Source: Desulfobacteraceae bacterium (GTDB taxonomy: Bacteria > Desulfobacterota > Desulfobacteria > Desulfobacterales > ETH-SRB1). From it: a stretch of DNA of 33,558 nucleotides. The notes under the pieces are model-generated. The model ran no database searches. It was not told the DNA's origin and saw nothing but the letters and a program-made list of their open reading frames with translations. The stretch is from contig JAUVHU010000023.1 in the NCBI GenBank assembly GCA_030593145.1, forward strand, positions 1-33,558, written 5' to 3'. A program made the translations under genes and the position numbers. This document shows, in pieces, positions 24,907 through 33,203 of this stretch (positions within the stretch are counted from its first letter, which is position 1; each line of letters starts with the position of its first letter).

Positions 24907-25095
24907 GTGAAATTTCCAGCAAAAAACAGTTATTATAAGTTCAAGTTTGATTTTGAAGTAGGATATCTGAAAAAAAGTCCGTGCAAAGAATGCAATTTGA
25001 GAAACAGCTACCCTAAGTGTGCGGATAATTGCAAAATGTTGGATAAAATTCAGACAATTCTTTCTGAAGCAATATCATGTTCAAGAAGATATTGA
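24907..25095 (+). CDS. Small four-Cys (probable zinc) protein preceding the Mla genes
   Basis: A GTG start at 24907 with GGAGG (24898-24902) gives a 62-aa protein. After a basic N-terminus it reads KSPCKECNLRNSYPKCADNC, a CxxC...CxxxC pattern that suggests one zinc site, then a short helix KMLDKIQTILSEAI. I recognise no named family. There is no signal peptide. It ends 13 nt before the mlaE start and is codirectional, so it is probably cotranscribed and may regulate or assist the lipid-transport genes; that link is inferred. The strong ribosome-binding site and cysteine spacing argue that it is real. Confidence 0.6.
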   Translation: MKFPAKNSYYKFKFDFEVGYLKKSPCKECNLRNSYPKCADNCKMLDKIQTILSEAISCSRRY

Positions 25096-25108
25096 TCGGC
25101 CGATTTAT

Positions 25109-26251
25109 ATGAAAAAACCTGAGCAATTATCATCCCCCCTGTATGATATCTCCGAAAAAGAAAATGGCGAGATAACAATTCATCTAAAAGAAAGAATCGA
25201 TATTTACAAATCAGCTTCCATCCTCAAGAACCTGACTTTACTGATCAAGACAAAGTCTCCTTTTTCTATGACAATAGATCTTGCCGGAGTAACCTATCTT
25301 GATGATTATGGAGCCCTGCTGTTATTTAAATTAAAAAATTTAATCACAGCCAAAAAGGGAGGCTTCAACATAATAAATGCCGACACCAGGGCAAATAAAA
25401 CACTTTCCATGGTTGACCCTGACTCCTATAGACGGCCTGTTGCTGATAAAGGAAAAAACCCGGCAAATATTTTTGTTCATCTCGGTAAATCAACAATAGA
25501 AACCGCTTCAAATCTTAGATTTTTGATATCTTTTTTTGGCTCAGTGGTTATTTCCATGGTTCATGTATTGTTTCATCCAAAGTCATTACGGATTGATGAC
25601 ACTCTCTTATGCATGAAAAAAACCGGAGTTGATGCGCTTCCCATTGTCGGGCTCATCAGTTTTCTGCTCGGGCTGATAATGGCCTTTGTGTCGTCGATTC
25701 AGCTTCAAGATTTCGGCGCGAACATTTATGTTGCTTCGCTTGTGGCTCTGGTGATGGTCTTCGAACTCGGGCCTATAATGACCGCCATTATTGTGTCCGG
25801 AAGGTCAGGTTCCGCTTTTGCGGCAGAAATAGGCAGCATGAAAATTTCAGAAGAGATTGACGCTCTTTTTACAATGGGATTCAACCCCACTTTGTTTCTG
25901 GCAGTTCCAAAAATTGTGGCATTGATTATCGTTGTGCCGATCTTAACTTTTTTTTCAGACATTTTTGCGATTGCAGGGGGGCTTGTGGTAGGTGTATTAA
26001 TGCTTGATTTGACCCCAACCTCCTATATGAGCCAGACTCTTGAAACACTTACACTTTTTGATGTTTTATGGGGAATGTTTAAAAGTTCAATCTTTGCGGT
26101 TCTTATCGCCAGTGTCGGGTGTTTAAGAGGATTTCAGGCACACGGTGACGCTGCTTCTGTTGGGAATGCGGCGACATCAGCGGTTGTGAGCGGTATATTT
26201 CTTATTATTCTCTTTGATTCAATTTTTGCTGTAATTCGCTGTTACTGGTAA
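25109..26251 (+). CDS. mlaE: MlaE-family lipid ABC transporter permease with N-terminal STAS domain
   Basis: The 380-aa inner-membrane permease belongs to a phospholipid ABC transporter working with MlaF and MlaD. Residues about 15-110 form a STAS domain (ITIHLKERIDIYKSASIL, MTIDLAGVTYLDDYGALLL). The MlaE domain follows (about 130-380) with GVDALPIVGLISFLLGLIMA, ELGPIMTAIIVSGRSGSAFA, EIGSMKISEEIDAL and five or so membrane segments. In E. coli the STAS protein MlaB is separate; fusion to MlaE is a known variant. I start at ATG 25109 (MKKPEQLSS); the frame is open from 25019 but that part overlaps the four-Cys gene in another frame. The gene ends 2 nt before mlaF. Confidence 0.92.
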   Translation: MKKPEQLSSPLYDISEKENGEITIHLKERIDIYKSASILKNLTLLIKTKSPFSMTIDLAGVTYLDDYGALLLFKLKNLITAKKGGFNIINADTRANKTLSMVDPDSYRRPVADKGKNPANIFVHLGKSTIETASNLRFLISFFGSVVISMVHVLFHPKSLRIDDTLLCMKKTGVDALPIVGLISFLLGLIMAFVSSIQLQDFGANIYVASLVALVMVFELGPIMTAIIVSGRSGSAFAAEIGSMKISEEIDALFTMGFNPTLFLAVPKIVALIIVVPILTFFSDIFAIAGGLVVGVLMLDLTPTSYMSQTLETLTLFDVLWGMFKSSIFAVLIASVGCLRGFQAHGDAASVGNAATSAVVSGIFLIILFDSIFAVIRCYW

Positions 26252-26253
26252 TT

Positions 26254-27003
26254 ATGGAAAAAGAAGCCATTATTCAGGTAAAAGACCTTACTTCAGAACA
26301 TGGGGATAATCTGATTCTTGACAATGTGAGTTTTGACGTTTTCAGGAAAGAAATTCTTGTAATAGCGGGTTCAAGCGGATGCGGAAAAAGTACTTTGCTG
26401 AGACATATGGTGGGGTTAGACATACCTGTGTCTGGAAAGATACTGATAAACGGCATCGATATTACTTCCTGTGATGAGGCTGCTTTTCTGAGTGTTTTAA
26501 AAAAAATCGGCATTTTGTTCCAGAGCAGCGCTCTTTTAGGTTCTATGACTATTGCGGATAATGTAGCTCTTCCTATTTTAGAATACTCTGGCCTGCCTGA
26601 AAGTTTTATACAGGATATTGTCAGGATGAAGCTTTGCATGGTCGATCTGGCAGGTTATGAAGATTATTTTCCTTCTGAATTAAGCGGAGGGATGAAAAAA
26701 AGAGCGGGTCTTGCAAGGGCACTGGCGCTTAATCCTGAAATACTGTTTCTTGATGAACCGTCCGCGGGACTTGATCCGATTGTTTCGGCAGAAATAGATG
26801 AATTGATTTTACATATAAATAAGAGTATTGGTACAACAATAATTATTGTTACCCATGAACTTGAAAGCATTTTTCATGTTGCCCAGCGGGTTGTGATGCT
26901 TGATAAAAAAACAAAGGGCATAATCGCCGAAGGAACGCCGGAACACCTGAAAAACCATAGTGGTATTCCGTTTGTCAGGCAGTTTTTTAACAGGACGAAA
27001 TAA
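26254..27003 (+). CDS. mlaF: Mla-type lipid ABC transporter ATP-binding protein
   Basis: The 249-aa ABC ATPase powers the MlaE permease. Walker A is GSSGCGKST (near 38-46), the Q-loop is in GILFQSSALL, the signature is LSGGM (near 143), Walker B is ILFLDEP (near 163), and the switch His is in THELESI (near 200). Length is typical. It is separated from mlaE by 2 nt, so it is translationally coupled. A gatggc element begins at the first base after its stop codon and separates it from mlaD. Confidence 0.94.
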   Translation: MEKEAIIQVKDLTSEHGDNLILDNVSFDVFRKEILVIAGSSGCGKSTLLRHMVGLDIPVSGKILINGIDITSCDEAAFLSVLKKIGILFQSSALLGSMTIADNVALPILEYSGLPESFIQDIVRMKLCMVDLAGYEDYFPSELSGGMKKRAGLARALALNPEILFLDEPSAGLDPIVSAEIDELILHINKSIGTTIIIVTHELESIFHVAQRVVMLDKKTKGIIAEGTPEHLKNHSGIPFVRQFFNRTK

Positions 27004-27061
27004 GATGGCGTCGTAAAAAGTCCCATCTATAGTTAAATCCGTGACTTTTTACTAAACCATC
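27004..27061. repeat. Minimal gatggc element inside the mla operon
   Basis: The ends gatggcgtcgtaaaaagtc and gactttttactaaaccatc flank an interior of about 20 bp. It is the smallest complete copy in the window. It begins directly after the mlaF stop and lies before mlaD, and could fold as a hairpin in the operon mRNA. Confidence 0.7.
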
Positions 27062-27094
27062 AAATAAGGTATGGTTTGTTGATTTAATAAACAA

Positions 27095-28033
27095 ATGACT
27101 TCAATTAAAACAAAATTTACAGTGGGTCTCTTTGTTATAGTCGGTTTTACAATGGTTATAATCGCCGTTATATGGCTTGGAATGTCCCATTATTTTGAAA
27201 AGGGTAATTATTATATTGCCTGCTTTGATGAGTCTGTACAAGGGCTGGACAAAGATTCACCTGTCAAATATATGGGCGTATGCATCGGCCGTGTTGACAG
27301 TATTGGTGTTGCTCCTGACGCAAAACTGATTCAGGTCGTATTGAAAATTGAAACAGATTTGAAACTTGATAACAATATTGTGGCTCAATTAAAATCCGTA
27401 GGCATCACCGGAATAATGTATGTTGAAATCGAAAGAAAAGGAATCAATGAACCGGATCTTTCACCGCAAATTGATTTTCCGGCTAAATATCCTGTAATTC
27501 CCACAAAACCATCAGGGATAAAGAGGTTTAGAGAAGGGATAGCCGATGTTCTGGCCCAGATCAAGGATATGGATGCTAAGGGAATAGCGGAAACGCTGAA
27601 AACAACGATTAAAGAATTATCTTCGGATGCAAGATTGTCACTTGCCCGTACCAGGCAGATTATGGATTCCCTTGAAAAGACAAGCAGCTCCATCAATACG
27701 TTAGCCGTTAACGCGGATAACGCTGTTTCCCGTTTCAATAAAACTACCGCCAGGATTGACAGGATAGTATTGGAAAATGAAAAAGGATTTACAGAAGCTG
27801 TTTCAGATTTCAAGAGTTCTATGAAAAATGCCAATGTTATGCTGCAAAACGGGACAGATCTGATAAAGGGATCAGAAGACAGGCTCAGCAACCTGCAGCG
27901 CCATTTTCTTGTAACATTGCAGCATCTTGAAAAGGCAAGCGATAATTTAAACAGGTTTGTTGAGCTTGTTGCCGACCAGCCATCTCAGTTGATACTTGGG
28001 GAGCCTCTGCCGGCAAGGGAAGATAGGAGATAA
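27095..28033 (+). CDS. mlaD: MCE-domain substrate-binding protein of the Mla system
   Basis: The 312-aa protein is anchored by one N-terminal helix (VGLFVIVGFTMVIIAVIWLG, about 9-30) and exposed in the periplasm. The MCE domain follows (about 40-115): YYIACFDESVQGLDKDSPV, KYMGVCIGRVDSIGV, KSVGITGIMYVEIE. A long helical C-terminal part (about 150-300) lies after it. MCE rings pass phospholipid between the inner-membrane ABC complex and periplasmic partners. It belongs to the operon with mlaE and mlaF although an element precedes it and no clear ribosome-binding site is seen. It is 5 nt from the lipoprotein gene. Confidence 0.9.
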   Translation: MTSIKTKFTVGLFVIVGFTMVIIAVIWLGMSHYFEKGNYYIACFDESVQGLDKDSPVKYMGVCIGRVDSIGVAPDAKLIQVVLKIETDLKLDNNIVAQLKSVGITGIMYVEIERKGINEPDLSPQIDFPAKYPVIPTKPSGIKRFREGIADVLAQIKDMDAKGIAETLKTTIKELSSDARLSLARTRQIMDSLEKTSSSINTLAVNADNAVSRFNKTTARIDRIVLENEKGFTEAVSDFKSSMKNANVMLQNGTDLIKGSEDRLSNLQRHFLVTLQHLEKASDNLNRFVELVADQPSQLILGEPLPAREDRR

Positions 28034-28038
28034 ACCCA

Positions 28039-28659
28039 ATGAATTGTACCCGTAAAATATTATATGTCTTTATGTCTCTTATTTTGTTTGCCCCAGGCTG
28101 TTTAAGTCTTAAAAAACCGGTTGTAAAGATAGACTATTATACACTTGAATATGATTCACCAGACGTTGCTTTTCAAACGCGGCTTCCTTTTGTTGTCCGG
28201 ATAAAACGGTTCCAGGCAGCGCCTGTATATAACTCGAATAGAATTGTTTACAGTGAACAAAAGTTTAAAAGGGCCGCGTATAATTACCACAGATGGCGGT
28301 CAAGCCCGGGCGACCTCGTGACCTACTTTCTGGCACGGGATATGCGTAAGTCAAACTTGTTTAAGGCTGTATTAACTTACGATACAGGATTTTCATCTTC
28401 CCATGCCATAGAAGGTATTGTCGATGAATTTTATGAGCGGGACGAAAAGGACTTATGGAAGGCGGTTCTTTCCGTAAGCATCACCCTTGTCAGGGAAGGC
28501 GAACCCGACGTTAGCAAGAGGGTTCTTTTCCAGAAAAAGTACACTGCAAAGGAAACATGTGAACAAAAAACACCAATAGCCCTGGCCAAAGCAATGAGCA
28601 GCGCGATGGCAAAGATATCTGAAATAATAATAACCGATATATATAACTGTCTTAATTAA
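28039..28659 (+). CDS. ABC-type transport auxiliary lipoprotein (PqiC-like)
   Basis: The 206-aa product starts with a lipoprotein signal: a basic N-terminus, hydrophobic YVFMSLILFAP, then a lipobox ending in GC (Cys 21). The mature part, with IDYYTLEYDSP, LPFVVRIKRFQAAPVYNSN, RIVYSEQ and W..SPGDLVTYFLARDM, fits the ABC_trans_aux/PqiC-type family that partners MCE transporters. It is probably an outer-membrane lipoprotein that receives or guides lipid from MlaD. AGGAG precedes the ATG and overlaps the end of mlaD. It closes the mla operon. Confidence 0.83.
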   Translation: MNCTRKILYVFMSLILFAPGCLSLKKPVVKIDYYTLEYDSPDVAFQTRLPFVVRIKRFQAAPVYNSNRIVYSEQKFKRAAYNYHRWRSSPGDLVTYFLARDMRKSNLFKAVLTYDTGFSSSHAIEGIVDEFYERDEKDLWKAVLSVSITLVREGEPDVSKRVLFQKKYTAKETCEQKTPIALAKAMSSAMAKISEIIITDIYNCLN

Positions 28660-28710
28660 ACCTAAATTGAGCGATAATGTTGTTAACATAAAACTTTACA
28701 GGAGAACTCA

Positions 28711-30327
28711 GTGAACCGCCAGAAACTTCATGATATTCCGGCATGGAAAAAGCTCATAAAGCATGCCCGTTTTATGACTTTTCCTGAAAAGCATTTAAAA
28801 CATCTTGTTAAAGAAAAAAACAGACTTGAAAAATTTTCTTTGCAAGGCGCTGAAATTTTTTATGATTTTTCCCGCCAGAGAGTAGATAAAAAAGCCATGG
28901 ACCTTTTGTTTGAGCTGGCCGACGCAAGAAAATTAAAGGAAAGCTTTAACTTGATGGCAAGCGGGGAAAAGGTAAATACAACGGAAAACAGGGCAGTACT
29001 TCATACAGCATCAAGAAATTTTTCAAACAATTCTGTTCTTGTTGATAATAAGGATGTAATGCCTGAAATAAGTAAAGTCAGGGATGATATCAAAGGGTTT
29101 GTTTCAAAAGTTCATAATGGAGAGATAACAGGAACCACAGGAAAGCCGTTTAAACACATTATAGTTATAGGGATTGGCGGGTCATACCTTGGCACGGAAT
29201 TTGTTTCCAGTGCGTTGCATGCTTATGCTGATAAAGATATTAAAATTGATTATCTGTCAAATGTAGATACCCATAATTTTGGGAGGATAATATCATATAT
29301 TGATCCTGAAACCACCCTCTGGATCGTTATTTCAAAGAGTTATACAACCGCGGAGACAATGGCAAACGTAAAGCTTGCCTACGCCTTTATGGAAGAAAAA
29401 GGGCTTGACCCTGCAAAACATTTTGTAACTGTTACAAGCAAGGGCAGTCCGGGTGATGATAAAAAAACACCTGTTATACGCTCATTCCATATGTTTGACT
29501 TCATAGGCGGAAGATACAGCGTAACCTCTGCGGTCGGCGGGGTGCCGCTTAGTTTGTATCTTGGATATGACCGGTTTGAACGTTTTCTAAAAGGCGCTGA
29601 AGAGATGGATAATCACGCAAGGTCTGCGCCTGTTCATCAAAACCTCCCGCTTATCGCAGCCATTATCGGAGTGTGGAACAATAATTTTCTTGGATACCAG
29701 GAGCAGGCTATTATTCCGTATGCCGCGCCGTTGCATAAGCTGGCGCCTCATATCCAGCAGTTAGTTATGGAAAGTAATGGAAAATCTGTTACAAGAGAAG
29801 GGGATATTCTAAATGAATCCACCGGTGTAATAGTATTTGGAGAGCCCGGCACAAACGCGCAGCATTCATTTTTTCAACTGGCTCATCAGGGCCGTCCGTT
29901 TCCCATTGATTTTATCGGGGTGATCAAACCACAGTATGAACAGTTTCAATGCAGATCAAAAGGGGTCACAAACCATCAGGAACTATGGGCGAACCTTATT
30001 GCCCAGCCCATGGCGCTGGCTGTTGGAAAGGATGACAAGGACAAAGCAAGATATTTCCCCGGCAACAGGCCATCCTCAACAATTATTTTAAATGATCTTT
30101 TGCCTGAAAACATTGGACGTCTTCTATCCTTTTATGAAGCTAAAACTGTTTTTGAAGCCTTTATCTGGGACATTAATCCATTTGATCAGTTTGGCGTCGA
30201 GCTTGGCAAAACCATGGCTTCCGGCATTAGAAATGAGATCGCGACAAAAAATGATAAAAGCGACCATACTTTTGAAGGAATGGATCATATAACCAAATCA
30301 TATCTTGATATGCTTTTTAAAAAGTAA
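28711..30327 (+). CDS. pgi: Glucose-6-phosphate isomerase
   Basis: The 538-aa cytoplasmic enzyme interconverts glucose-6-phosphate and fructose-6-phosphate. Motifs are GIGGSYLGTEF (near 155), SKSYTTAETMANV (near 209), GGRYSVTSAVG, the catalytic Glu in MESNGKSVT (near 353), and the C-terminal signature INPFDQFGVELGKTM with catalytic Lys near 496. The GTG start at 28711 has GGAG 8 nt upstream. It lies 51 nt after the mla lipoprotein gene and may be read through from that operon. An array-rich element follows its stop. The minus-strand class II aldolase in the window acts two steps later in glycolysis. Confidence 0.96.
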   Translation: MNRQKLHDIPAWKKLIKHARFMTFPEKHLKHLVKEKNRLEKFSLQGAEIFYDFSRQRVDKKAMDLLFELADARKLKESFNLMASGEKVNTTENRAVLHTASRNFSNNSVLVDNKDVMPEISKVRDDIKGFVSKVHNGEITGTTGKPFKHIIVIGIGGSYLGTEFVSSALHAYADKDIKIDYLSNVDTHNFGRIISYIDPETTLWIVISKSYTTAETMANVKLAYAFMEEKGLDPAKHFVTVTSKGSPGDDKKTPVIRSFHMFDFIGGRYSVTSAVGGVPLSLYLGYDRFERFLKGAEEMDNHARSAPVHQNLPLIAAIIGVWNNNFLGYQEQAIIPYAAPLHKLAPHIQQLVMESNGKSVTREGDILNESTGVIVFGEPGTNAQHSFFQLAHQGRPFPIDFIGVIKPQYEQFQCRSKGVTNHQELWANLIAQPMALAVGKDDKDKARYFPGNRPSSTIILNDLLPENIGRLLSFYEAKTVFEAFIWDINPFDQFGVELGKTMASGIRNEIATKNDKSDHTFEGMDHITKSYLDMLFKK

Positions 30328-30333
30328 GAAAAG

Positions 30334-30558
30334 ATGAACGTCGAACATCGAACGTCCAACATCGAATTTTGAATAAGGAATTCTGCCAATTTATAAATCG
30401 GCAGAGCGAAGCGATTTCATCATTCGATGTTCAAAGTTCGATGTTCGATGTTCGACGTTCAAAAGAACTTTTACTCTGCCGTTCAATATTCTCTTATCCC
30501 ACGCTCCTGCGTGGCAACAAGAAACCGACAACCGTGAACCGTGAACCTCTGAACCTGC
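30334..30558. repeat. GAACATC word hairpin with core, followed by GTGAACC array and second core
   Basis: The left arm (30334-30372) reads gaacgtcgaacatcgaacg and so on, and the right arm (30421-30464) is its reverse complement in words (ttcgatgttcgatgttcgac). They enclose a core at 30373-30420 with TAAGGAATTCTG and GGCAGAGCGAAGCG. Within the core TCTGCC/GGCAGA can form a small stem. Then 30470-30498 is an exact inverse copy of 9749-9777, and GTGAACCGTGAACC words follow at 30534-30556. The whole pgi-Nudix gap is repeat DNA without a gene. Confidence 0.7.
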
Positions 30559-30559
30559 C

Positions 30560-31063
30560 TTATTCCGCATACCCCGCATAATATATCCTGATAAATTTTT
30601 TATGACTTTCAAATGCTATTTCCGGAAGTTCATCAGGATGAAAATAGGCCAGATCAGATGCGTCATCACCTGCTTTATGATGACCGGAATAATTTTTAAT
30701 TAGATAGCCGACCATGAGAACCGTATCATACTGAGAGCTATTGTTCGACGTAACGCCAAGAAGCATTTCAATTTGTCCTGAAAGTCCTGTTTCCTCCTTA
30801 AGCTCCCTTAAAGCGGCCTGTTCAGGGGTTTCGCCAAGCTCCATGAATCCGCCCGGAAGACACCAGAAACCTTTTTTTGGCTCAGCGCTCCGTTTTACAA
30901 GAAGCACCTTTTCCGTGTCATCAATGACAATTAGACATGACGCAGGTATCGGATTTTCGTAAATCGGTTCTTTGCACTGCTCACAGAAAAGGCGGGTATT
31001 ACCATTAATTTTTTTTTCAATAAGCTGTTTTCCGCAAAAATGGCAAAATTCTTTTTTTTTCAT
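30560..31063 (-). CDS. Nudix hydrolase with N-terminal zinc ribbon
   Basis: The 167-aa protein starts with a zinc ribbon (Cys 7, 10, 27, 30: CHFC and CEQC). The Nudix fold follows, with the box near 72-94: GGFMELGE, then REL and EETGL, giving the Glu residues that bind metal. It hydrolyses a nucleoside diphosphate linked to X. The zinc ribbon recalls NudC-type NADH pyrophosphatases and small zinc-ribbon Nudix proteins, but it lacks the NudC middle domain, so the substrate is open. No clear ribosome-binding site precedes the ATG. It lies downstream of the aldolase gene on the same strand, separated by a hairpin element. Confidence 0.88.
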   Translation of the reverse strand: MKKKEFCHFCGKQLIEKKINGNTRLFCEQCKEPIYENPIPASCLIVIDDTEKVLLVKRSAEPKKGFWCLPGGFMELGETPEQAALRELKEETGLSGQIEMLLGVTSNNSSQYDTVLMVGYLIKNYSGHHKAGDDASDLAYFHPDELPEIAFESHKKFIRIYYAGYAE

Positions 31064-31099
31064 AATTGATGAACTTGTAAAGAATTACGCATAGTTAAT

Positions 31100-31238
31100 G
31101 TCTATCCATAAATGGTAGATTTTGGTTCCTGGCAAGACTCGAGCGTTTTTGCAACCGCAGGCATAGTGTGCCTATTCCGAGGATTGCGAAAAAGCGAAAT
31201 CGCCGCCAGGGGCCGAAAGATGCCATTTGTGGATGGAC
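31100..31238. repeat. 139-bp palindromic element between aldolase and Nudix genes
   Basis: The ends gtctatccataaatgg and ccatttgtggatggac are inverted repeats. Inner parts also pair: cctggc (31128-31133) with gccagg (31204-31209), and cgtttttgcaacc with ggattgcgaaaaagcg, around AGGCATAGTGTGCCT. The element can form a single long hairpin. It differs in sequence from the gatggc and word families. It lies 5 nt after the aldolase stop codon and could act as a 3' hairpin for that transcript. Confidence 0.65.
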
Positions 31239-31243
31239 ACGAG

Positions 31244-32539
31244 TTAATCGTCAAAATCTCCCTCAATACCCTTGTCGGATGATATTGATGCTGCCCGTTT
31301 AATTATTTTTTCAGAAGTCCATTCATCAGGGTCTTCAATCCTTTCTGTTTTTGGTCCAGGATTATATGAGCCTGTTTCGAGAATAGCCTCAACAACAAGC
31401 GGCGCGGTATCCTTTGCATTAAATACATTTACAAGGATGTTGTAGATAAATTTTTCAACCCTTTCGGTCATTCTTGCCTTAATATCTTTTGGTTGCCCGA
31501 GAAGCTTGTTTTCAAAGGGAAGATTGAGTTTTTTATAGTTTCCGCCTTTTATTTCTTTTGATTCGGCATAGGCCGTCATTTCCGCCCACATCAATTCTGT
31601 TACACCTTCATCTTTTACCTTGATAAAGTTGCCATTATCATCAAGCATGGCATTCCCGTAGTCGTTAACCTCAAGACCCCACGAGATCATCTGAAGCGCT
31701 GTTGCGACATTGGCCTTGGTAGTTCTTGTTTTAGAGGCAATTTCTATCAATCGGTCGGAACTGTTTCCTGATGTGCCATGCTGAGCGCCTGAAACTTTGT
31801 ATTTTGCCAGGGCTTCATGAATTTCAGATGTTAAAGGTATCTGTATTCCCTGGGAGCTTTCCTCTATGCCATGTGTAGTGCCGTTATTTAATGCTATCCA
31901 GTCAGGAAAGATATTATGAGCATTCAGACCCTGAATGAGAAACATAGCCTCTTCTACGGTGGAAAGCCCTGACTTGCCTTTAATCTCACCAACTTCGGTT
32001 TCAAGACCCGCCCAATCAGGAACAAAAGGATTCAAGGCCAGGTTGGCAAGCAAATTCTTGTCATCCGGCATATGTGACGCGTCTATGGCAATTGATGTCA
32101 TGCCTGCCTCAAACAGGGTTGGAATCTCTATCTTTGCCCCGTCAATATCCTCTTCTTTTTTGATGCCATAATGATCTGCATGTATTACAACCGGAATTGT
32201 AATACCCATTTCATTGCATAACCCATCAACTATCCTGGCAATATTCCAGTAATTTACAGCGCAATAGGCGCTGGCGCCGCCTTCCGATCTTGCTATTTCA
32301 ATCATAATAGCTGCATTTGCCTTTTGGGCAGCCCGCAACGCTCCGCGTATTATGAATATATTTCTGCCATTAGCCGCGATAGTCATGGCATTACCTTTTG
32401 CAATCATTGCCCTGTCAATAAATTTTCCACTGACTATCAATGCTTTTGAATTTGGAAACAGCTTTACAACGTTTGGTGGACGGCCTATATCAAGAGCCTT
32501 TTCAAAGTCTGATGAATTTATGACTCTATTATCTAACAT
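31244..32539 (-). CDS. Class II fructose-bisphosphate aldolase
   Basis: The 431-aa zinc-dependent aldolase cleaves fructose-1,6-bisphosphate to two triose phosphates, or runs in reverse. The class II signature VVIHADHYG (near 117-126) supplies Zn-binding His and the catalytic Asp. MTSIAIDASHMP, a degenerate second signature GLETEVGEIKG, and SGAQHGTSGNSSDRL (third His and phosphate loop) follow. At 431 aa it is longer than E. coli FbaA (about 359) and forms a divergent branch, so another ketose-bisphosphate substrate such as tagatose or a deoxy sugar is possible. GGAGG lies 8 nt before the ATG. It is 24 nt downstream of the VIT-like gene, a likely operon. Confidence 0.85.
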   Translation of the reverse strand: MLDNRVINSSDFEKALDIGRPPNVVKLFPNSKALIVSGKFIDRAMIAKGNAMTIAANGRNIFIIRGALRAAQKANAAIMIEIARSEGGASAYCAVNYWNIARIVDGLCNEMGITIPVVIHADHYGIKKEEDIDGAKIEIPTLFEAGMTSIAIDASHMPDDKNLLANLALNPFVPDWAGLETEVGEIKGKSGLSTVEEAMFLIQGLNAHNIFPDWIALNNGTTHGIEESSQGIQIPLTSEIHEALAKYKVSGAQHGTSGNSSDRLIEIASKTRTTKANVATALQMISWGLEVNDYGNAMLDDNGNFIKVKDEGVTELMWAEMTAYAESKEIKGGNYKKLNLPFENKLLGQPKDIKARMTERVEKFIYNILVNVFNAKDTAPLVVEAILETGSYNPGPKTERIEDPDEWTSEKIIKRAASISSDKGIEGDFDD

Positions 32540-32563
32540 AACCTGACCTCCTTTTTATTCTGT

Positions 32564-33046
32564 TTAAGCAAAATTTGATCCTATCCATACCCCAACATAA
32601 TGTGTTAAAATTATAACCACAACAGCAATAAGAAGATGTTCAACAATTACTTTCCAAGTCTTTGTATGCTGATCTTTTGCAATGAAAAAACTGAAAACAC
32701 AAAGAATGCTCAGTCCCCAGACAAGACAAAAAACAATTGCCTGTGACAGAGGGAGTAACAGTATGGGTACTAAGAAAGTTATGGCGAAAAGGAATTTAAA
32801 TACAAGGGTTGAAATAGTAGCTTCCCATATTTCTCTATGTGTGTGTTTGTTTTCGGATTCTTCGGCAATATGAATGCCAAGAGCATCGGAAAAAGAATCT
32901 GCAATTGCTATCGTCAATATTCCGCCAATAATGACTTTGCTTGAATGTGTGCCTGAGTGCAGTCCGACAATCAAGCCAAGAGTAGTAATAATCCCTGATG
33001 TTAGTCCAAAGCTGAATCCTGTTTTGATTGAGTGATTAAAAGCCAT
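32564..33046 (-). CDS. VIT1/CCC1-like small membrane protein
   Basis: The 160-aa protein has four to five membrane helices. It reads GFSFGLTSGIITTLGLIVGL, IIGGILTIAIADSFSDALGI, then a polar loop HIAEESENKHTHREIWEA, and helices near 90-110, 115-135 and 140-158. The first two helices resemble the VIT1/CCC1 iron-manganese transporter fold, with an Asp in the second (ADSFSD) where metal ligands sit. It is shorter than classic members and lacks an obvious cytosolic metal-binding bundle. A metal transport role is tentative. It precedes the aldolase gene on the same strand. Confidence 0.7.
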   Translation of the reverse strand: MAFNHSIKTGFSFGLTSGIITTLGLIVGLHSGTHSSKVIIGGILTIAIADSFSDALGIHIAEESENKHTHREIWEATISTLVFKFLFAITFLVPILLLPLSQAIVFCLVWGLSILCVFSFFIAKDQHTKTWKVIVEHLLIAVVVIILTHYVGVWIGSNFA

Positions 33047-33203
33047 TCATGTCTCTATTGTTTTACCCTTAAAAACTTGGTCCTTTGGGCCAAGTCTTAA
33101 CTCTAATAAAAAGCACACCACCGCTATGTAGTCAAGAGTTTAACAAGAAGTTTGATATTTGAAACCGATTTGACTATATATATTTTTTAAGGCATAAGAA
33201 AAT

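Noticed and set aside
30369-30612. Short frames on both strands across the pgi-Nudix gap
   Set aside because: They consist of word-array and core DNA; their translations are repeats of the words.
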